From Gammaproteobacteria bacterium (lineage in GTDB: Bacteria > Pseudomonadota > Gammaproteobacteria > Pseudomonadales > Cellvibrionaceae), in the NCBI GenBank assembly GCA_004173475.1, contig SEBU01000002.1, positions 62,001 through 126,000 of the forward strand: a DNA stretch of 64,000 nucleotides. Reading direction: 5' to 3'. Below are positions 59,987 through 64,000 of the stretch, piece by piece. Positions within the stretch are counted from its first letter, which is position 1, and the number at the start of each line of letters is the position of its first letter. The notes below the pieces were generated by a model that was given only the letters and a program-made list of their open reading frames with translations, was not told the origin of the DNA and did no database searches. The position numbers and the translations under genes were made by a program.

Positions 59987-60059
59987 AATATTTTTTTACC
60001 AAACGAAAAAATGTGACTTTTATTTATTAGACAATTTCTGATCTGCTGAATGTGACTTG

Positions 60060-60806
60060 CTATTCATCTGCTTCCAGTTTCTTAATAACTGCTGTCAACT
60101 CATCTAAATTTAAGGGTTTCTCAATAAAACCACTAAAACCCTGTTGCAGCATTTGTTTCTTTTCATGGCCAAGCGGTTTGTTCGTTAAACCTATAATAAC
60201 GGGCGCAGGGGTTTCTAACTGCATTATTTCAATGACCGCTTTCTGTCCATCCAGAATGGGCATTTGCAAATCCATGAGTACTAAGTCATAAGTTTTCTTT
60301 TGGCAATATTCAACCGCCTCCCTTCCATTATTAGCAATATCAATTTTGTGACGACCGGATAAGTTCCGATAAGCGATTTTTTGATGGATTGTATCATCCT
60401 CCGCAACGAGAATATTTAGGGGTTGTTCCAATGATATGAAATTGGTTGGCCTTGGTGTTGGCTCAATCTCGCTCGAATCATCAACCTCAAATTGCTGATC
60501 TATTTTTTTCCAATAATCCTTCGCTGCCTGATTCACTTGTTGCGTCAAGGATTTAATTTTTACCGCAGAACTTTCTAACAATTCTAGCTGGTCAGAGGGA
60601 ATATCAATCGTATCCGCGCCTTGGTTTTTTAATTGCTGATGCGCTAATAAAATTCCCGGTAAATAGGTTTCAAGAGTTTTTGCGAGAATTTGAATAATTG
60701 CGAGCGGAGTCGAAATGTCGTGCACAAATTGCGCACTCAATTGGGTTATCGACTCGTCCTTCTCCTGTTGAAGCTCAATGCTCTTTTTCATTTTTGTATT
60801 ATTCAT
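60060..60806 (-). CDS. DHp-like domain plus receiver, lacking a kinase ATPase domain
   Basis: 248 residues. Residues 20-105 resemble a histidine-kinase dimerisation/phosphoacceptor helix pair: SAQFVHDISTPLAII with His29 placed as in an H-box, then a second helix up to KDYWKKI. No N, G1 or G2 box follows; instead a short linker leads to a receiver domain (130-248) with acidic D137/D138, phospho-acceptor Asp179 (LVLMDL) and Lys230 (FIEKP). It therefore cannot phosphorylate itself and probably takes part in a phosphorelay with the downstream hybrid kinase. The output is unknown, since there is no DNA-binding or enzymatic domain. Confidence 0.78.
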   Translation of the reverse strand: MNNTKMKKSIELQQEKDESITQLSAQFVHDISTPLAIIQILAKTLETYLPGILLAHQQLKNQGADTIDIPSDQLELLESSAVKIKSLTQQVNQAAKDYWKKIDQQFEVDDSSEIEPTPRPTNFISLEQPLNILVAEDDTIHQKIAYRNLSGRHKIDIANNGREAVEYCQKKTYDLVLMDLQMPILDGQKAVIEIMQLETPAPVIIGLTNKPLGHEKKQMLQQGFSGFIEKPLNLDELTAVIKKLEADE

Positions 60807-61179
60807 TCATTTTTTGTCTGTTAGAGGGGCAGTGTAAACTGAAAAACATCCATGCAGATAATGAAATTTTAAAAGCCGCACGTTAATAAAAAACAGGGGT
60901 TCCTAGGCGAACTTTAAAAAGACTTAGGCGACAATTGCTCCGCAAAATTATTTTTGAATGATTTAGGCGACTTTGAAATAAAAGTCTTCTTTGCTTACTG
61001 TAGATACCTAGTCCGCTCTTGCAAATTATTTGCGATACGGTAATGCAATATATTTTCCTTGCGGCCACTAAAGAATTGATAAAAGTCAGAAGTTATTGTG
61101 GTAGTTGGTTTTTTGTTAAATTTTATTGCGCTACAGAGCGGGGGAGTCGACCATTTAGAGGAAAGGTTTTCTTTCTTAG
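60807..61179. other. Intergenic region between pabB and the DHp-REC gene
   Basis: About 370 AT-rich bases on the promoter side of the two-component operon. It contains three direct copies of TAGGCGA (60904, 60925, 60964) and a dyad GACTTT-N6-AAAGTC at 60969-60986. No gene or clear terminator for pabB was seen. Confidence 0.5.
60904..60970. repeat. Three TAGGCGA direct repeats, candidate operator
   Basis: TAGGCGA occurs at 60904-60910, 60925-60931 and 60964-60970, in the same orientation, with start-to-start distances of 21 and 39 bases. They lie about 100-165 bases upstream of the DHp-REC start. The last copy runs into the dyad GACTTT-gaaata-AAAGTC. Looks like a regulator site array; no regulator is identified. 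Confidence 0.45.
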
Positions 61180-62580
61180 CTAGGAGAAATTATTTTCGAG
61201 TGTGTTTAGCAGGACTTTGACCTTCGAAATACTTTCCTGGTATTCCTTGTCTGCATCTGAATCTGCAACTATTCCGCCGCCGCCCCAACAATAAATATTG
61301 CTGTTATCGGCGATCAAGGTGCGTATCGCGATATTAGTATCCATATTGCCACAAGCACTAATGTAACCAAGGCTGCCGCAATAAACTGAGCGGCGGACGG
61401 GTTCGAGTTCTTCAATAATTTGCATGGCGCGAATTTTGGGTGCGCCTGTGATGCTTCCACCAGGGAAGCTGCTTGCTAGTAAATCGAACGCATTTTTTTC
61501 TAGCTTCAATAAACCCGTTACGGTGCTCACCAAATGATGCACGTTAGCGAAACTTTGTAGCGCGAAGAGTTCAGTTGTTTCCACATTTTCGCAAACCTTG
61601 CTCAGGTCATTCCTTAGCAGGTCCACAATCATGACATTCTCAGCGCGATCTTTAAGGCTAGATTGCAGGCTTACTGCGTTAGCTGCGTCTTCTTCCCGCG
61701 TCTTGCCACGGGGGATGGTGCCTTTGATGGGTTTAGTTTCTACCTGATTTTGGTTGAGTTTAATAAAGCGTTCGGGCGACAAACTCAAGATAGAGCCGCT
61801 TTTTATTTCCATGTAGGCAGAAAAGGGTGAGGGTAAGGATTCTCGTAACTTGAGATAGGCGGCGAATGTGTCTCCCGTGTAACTAGTGCTAAATCGTTGC
61901 GCGTAATTGACCTGATAACAATCTCCGGCTTGTATGTAGTTCTGAATTTTTACAAAGGCAGAGCTATATTCGGCTACTTTAAGATTGCTTTCAAACTTAT
62001 TGATTTTAAAAGAATTTATCTGCTTTTTAAGAGATTGCTTTAAGTCGTGAAACCTGGGGGTTTGATCAGCAGATTTACAAAGTGCCGCGATTTTCAAAAA
62101 GTTATAAGCAGGCGAAAGCGTATTGTTTGTTACTAACCACGCCTTCTTTTCCTGGTGATCCTGCACGATCGCCCAAGGATAAATTCCGATATTCATATCC
62201 GGAAGGCGAATATCTTGGAGCGCTAGCTCTGGGAGCTTTTCCAATCGCCTACCGAGGTCGTAGCCAAAGTAACCAAGGATTCCACCGCAAAAGGGAATCT
62301 CCTTTATGGGACTTTGGGTGATCGGCAGATGGCTGCTCAACAGCGTGAAAGGATTTTGAGTTGATGACTCGCTGATTCCATTTTTTTCAATGTGAGTTAA
62401 GTCGCCGTAAGTACTCAGGGTTACGTCAGGTGCTGCGCTGAGAATATCGAACCGTCCGTATGTACTCGCCGGACGCCCTGAATCCAACCAAACAGGCATT
62501 GGAAGATGACGTATCAGGGCGAACCAATCTGCTGAATCTTGTGTGTAGACGAGGGGTTGTAAAGCAACAGAAGAGCTCAT
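61180..62580 (-). CDS. pabB: Aminodeoxychorismate synthase component I PabB
   Basis: 466 residues. Converts chorismate and ammonia (from PabA) to 4-amino-4-deoxychorismate for folate. The chorismate-binding C-terminal half includes KPIKGTIPRG, with the lysine that distinguishes PabB from anthranilate synthase, as well as DLLRNDLSKVC, SSFPGGSITGAPKIRAMQIIEELE and NIYCWGGGGIVADSDADKEYQES. The N-terminal half is the usual TrpE/PabB-like domain. ATG 62580 has AAGGTG upstream. No pabA or pabC is adjacent. Confidence 0.94.
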   Translation of the reverse strand: MSSSVALQPLVYTQDSADWFALIRHLPMPVWLDSGRPASTYGRFDILSAAPDVTLSTYGDLTHIEKNGISESSTQNPFTLLSSHLPITQSPIKEIPFCGGILGYFGYDLGRRLEKLPELALQDIRLPDMNIGIYPWAIVQDHQEKKAWLVTNNTLSPAYNFLKIAALCKSADQTPRFHDLKQSLKKQINSFKINKFESNLKVAEYSSAFVKIQNYIQAGDCYQVNYAQRFSTSYTGDTFAAYLKLRESLPSPFSAYMEIKSGSILSLSPERFIKLNQNQVETKPIKGTIPRGKTREEDAANAVSLQSSLKDRAENVMIVDLLRNDLSKVCENVETTELFALQSFANVHHLVSTVTGLLKLEKNAFDLLASSFPGGSITGAPKIRAMQIIEELEPVRRSVYCGSLGYISACGNMDTNIAIRTLIADNSNIYCWGGGGIVADSDADKEYQESISKVKVLLNTLENNFS

Positions 62581-62752
62581 TGACGCGGCACCTTAAAATC
62601 GAAGCCGTATTTTAACGTAAAGCTGCAATAGCGTTTAGCTAATTCGGACGATTACTAAAAAGTCTCTACAATGAATGTGTCGTTTGCTGTCAGAATAGGT
62701 CCGCTGTAAGGGCGGCGTCTGCGCAGCATTTTTGAAACCCGAGGGAATATAT

Positions 62753-64000
62753 ATGGTGTTGATTGGCGTTAGTGTTTTGATTGGAATTGTTGCGGGCGCG
62801 CTTTGGCTTGGACATGCGGGGTGGCTGCTCGGAGCGGTTCTTGGCGCATTGGCAGGTGTGGTAGTTAAACTTTCCAGTCGGATTCGGGTTTTAGAGTCAG
62901 CTCTTAAAACGCTCGATGAAGATCAGGCGATTACCCGTCAGCAACTAAAACTTCTCAAAGACGCACGTAAAATTTTTCCTGCAAAAGAAAATGAACTGTC
63001 GGTGCAAGCGAAAGATATATCCCTCGAAGTGTTCAACCAAGCCCCGCCAGTTTCTGCAATCGACTTAAAATCGCAACCCTCGCCAGACAAAAATTCTGCT
63101 GAGCATACATTGCCGGACGAAAAATTAGAGACGCCCGTTTTTCATTCGACGCCCGAAAACAAACCGGTTTCTGCAAGCGCTCCTAAACAACCAACGCTGG
63201 CTAAAGTTGCAGAGCCTCGTGAACCTGATTTGAGCGATAAAATCGCGTTGGCTGTACGCAAATTTTTTACCGAAGGTAATCCAATCGTTCGTATCGGCAT
63301 GGTTGTCATGTTTTTTGGCGTGAGTTTTTTAGTTAAGTACGCGTCTGGTCAGGGCTTATTTCCTATCGAATTTCGTCTTACAGGCATTGTTGTAGGTGCT
63401 ATAGCTTTGCTCGTGTTTGGTTGGAGAACACGTCTTCGTCCAGGTGCGTACGGATTAGTGCTGCAAGGTGGCGGTGTTGCGATCATTTATCTCACGTTAT
63501 TTGCTGCTGCAAAAATTTACGGTTTGATCCCACTCGCCATTGCTTTCGGAATATTGTTTTTGGTTGTGATGCTGGGGGTATTGCTTGCACTTTTACAGAA
63601 TGCACAGGTGCTCGCTTTACTTGCCACTGCGGGAGGGTTTCTTGCACCTATTTTGACGTCCTCAGGAAGTGGTAGCCATGTGGGTTTGTTTTCCTTTTAT
63701 TTAATTCTGAATATTGGAATTTTATCCATTGCTGTTTACAAAGCTTGGCGATTATTAAATTGGGTGGGTTTTATGTTCACCTTTGTGATAACCGCCGCTT
63801 GGGGCGTGCTTAAATATGACCCTTCATTTTATTCAACAACCCAACCCTTTTTAATTGCATTCTTTATTCTTTATTTGGCCGTATCCATCTTGTTCTCGTT
63901 CAAGCAGCCCACCAACTTGAAAGGAATGGTAGATGGGAGCTTGGTGTTCGGTTTGCCCCTGGTTGCATTTGGTTTACAAACTTTATTACTTAAGGATACC
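62753..64000 (+). CDS. DUF2339 multi-pass membrane protein (3' partial)
   Basis: 416 codons visible, open to the window end. An N-terminal glycine-rich membrane hairpin (about 1-40) is followed by a charged coiled region and a Pro/Ser-rich linker (about 45-160). Then comes a long series of membrane helices starting at NPIVRIGMVVMFFGVSFLVKYA, with the DUF2339 core LRPGAYGLVLQGGGVAIIYLTLFAA and LATAGGFLAPILTSSGSGSH. Family members are large inner-membrane proteins of unknown function, usually around 900 residues, so roughly half is shown. ATG 62753 is preceded by GAGGGAA. Confidence 0.9.
   Translation, partial: MVLIGVSVLIGIVAGALWLGHAGWLLGAVLGALAGVVVKLSSRIRVLESALKTLDEDQAITRQQLKLLKDARKIFPAKENELSVQAKDISLEVFNQAPPVSAIDLKSQPSPDKNSAEHTLPDEKLETPVFHSTPENKPVSASAPKQPTLAKVAEPREPDLSDKIALAVRKFFTEGNPIVRIGMVVMFFGVSFLVKYASGQGLFPIEFRLTGIVVGAIALLVFGWRTRLRPGAYGLVLQGGGVAIIYLTLFAAAKIYGLIPLAIAFGILFLVVMLGVLLALLQNAQVLALLATAGGFLAPILTSSGSGSHVGLFSFYLILNIGILSIAVYKAWRLLNWVGFMFTFVITAAWGVLKYDPSFYSTTQPFLIAFFILYLAVSILFSFKQPTNLKGMVDGSLVFGLPLVAFGLQTLLLKDT

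Noticed and set aside
1-64000. CRISPR array, insertion sequence, prophage or integron
   Set aside because: No regularly spaced repeats, transposase, integrase, terminal repeats or phage structural genes were found; tRNA ends show no duplicated attachment-like segments.

Overview
The window is a contiguous, gene-dense piece of a gammaproteobacterial chromosome. Gene content and order resemble Pseudomonas: lolC-lolD-lolE beside a DUF2062 gene, sthA and mfd close by, prmB near aroC followed by an MFS gene, a 13-gene nuo operon with a fused nuoCD, and thrH. Moderate base composition, a family 3 pectate lyase with a fibronectin type III domain, and a carbohydrate-esterase-like lipoprotein point to a plant-polysaccharide degrader of the Cellvibrionaceae (Cellvibrio-like). 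That assignment is inference; no rRNA or other marker settles it. I see no insertion sequence, prophage, integron or CRISPR array.

Layout. 1-7041 (+): the end of rimO, a DUF748/AsmA-like envelope protein, a small GNAT protein, a type IV pilin-like protein, and an ExbB-ExbD-(membrane-anchored beta-domain protein) operon. 7174-9214: a quinone-reductase-like gene and a divergent LysR regulator. 9284-13344 (-): ppnP, tRNA-Asn, the overlapping RNA-modification genes truC-rsuA-rsmC, and folD. 13489-14691 (-): secreted PL3 pectate lyase. 15182-15487 (-): tRNA-Pro, -Arg, -His cluster. 15724-20286 (+): flavin reductase, then gpsA, a DUF4389 gene, sixA, an alpha/beta hydrolase and an OmpA-like protein. 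20345-26492: folE (-), prmB (+), an inverted esterase lipoprotein (-), aroC, an MFS transporter and an omega-amidase (+). 26757-32667 (-): pgm, csiV-like gene, mfd. 33026-38778: sthA (+), two small envelope/PilZ genes (-), lolCDE (+). 38785-40219 (-): DUF2062 protein and a [4Fe-4S] APS reductase. 40482-55370 (+): the complete complex I operon nuoA-B-CD-E-F-G-H-I-J-K-L-M-N behind a good sigma-70 promoter. 55475-64000: thrH, a dienelactone hydrolase, a heme-oxygenase-like diiron-type protein facing a hybrid histidine kinase and a DHp-REC protein without an ATPase domain, pabB, and a DUF2339 membrane protein running off the end.

Most of the window is core metabolism and envelope maintenance: lipoprotein export (LolCDE), NADH oxidation (Nuo), NAD(P)H balance (SthA), folate/one-carbon supply (FolE, FolD, PabB), chorismate (AroC), sulfate assimilation (CysH), translation quality (RimO, PrmB, RsmC, RsuA, TruC) and transcription-coupled repair (Mfd). 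The two places most likely to hold something undescribed are the ExbBD-driven module at 4583-7041 and the heme-oxygenase-like-enzyme/phosphorelay locus at 57430-60806. Both are hypotheses from domain content and layout, not demonstrated systems.
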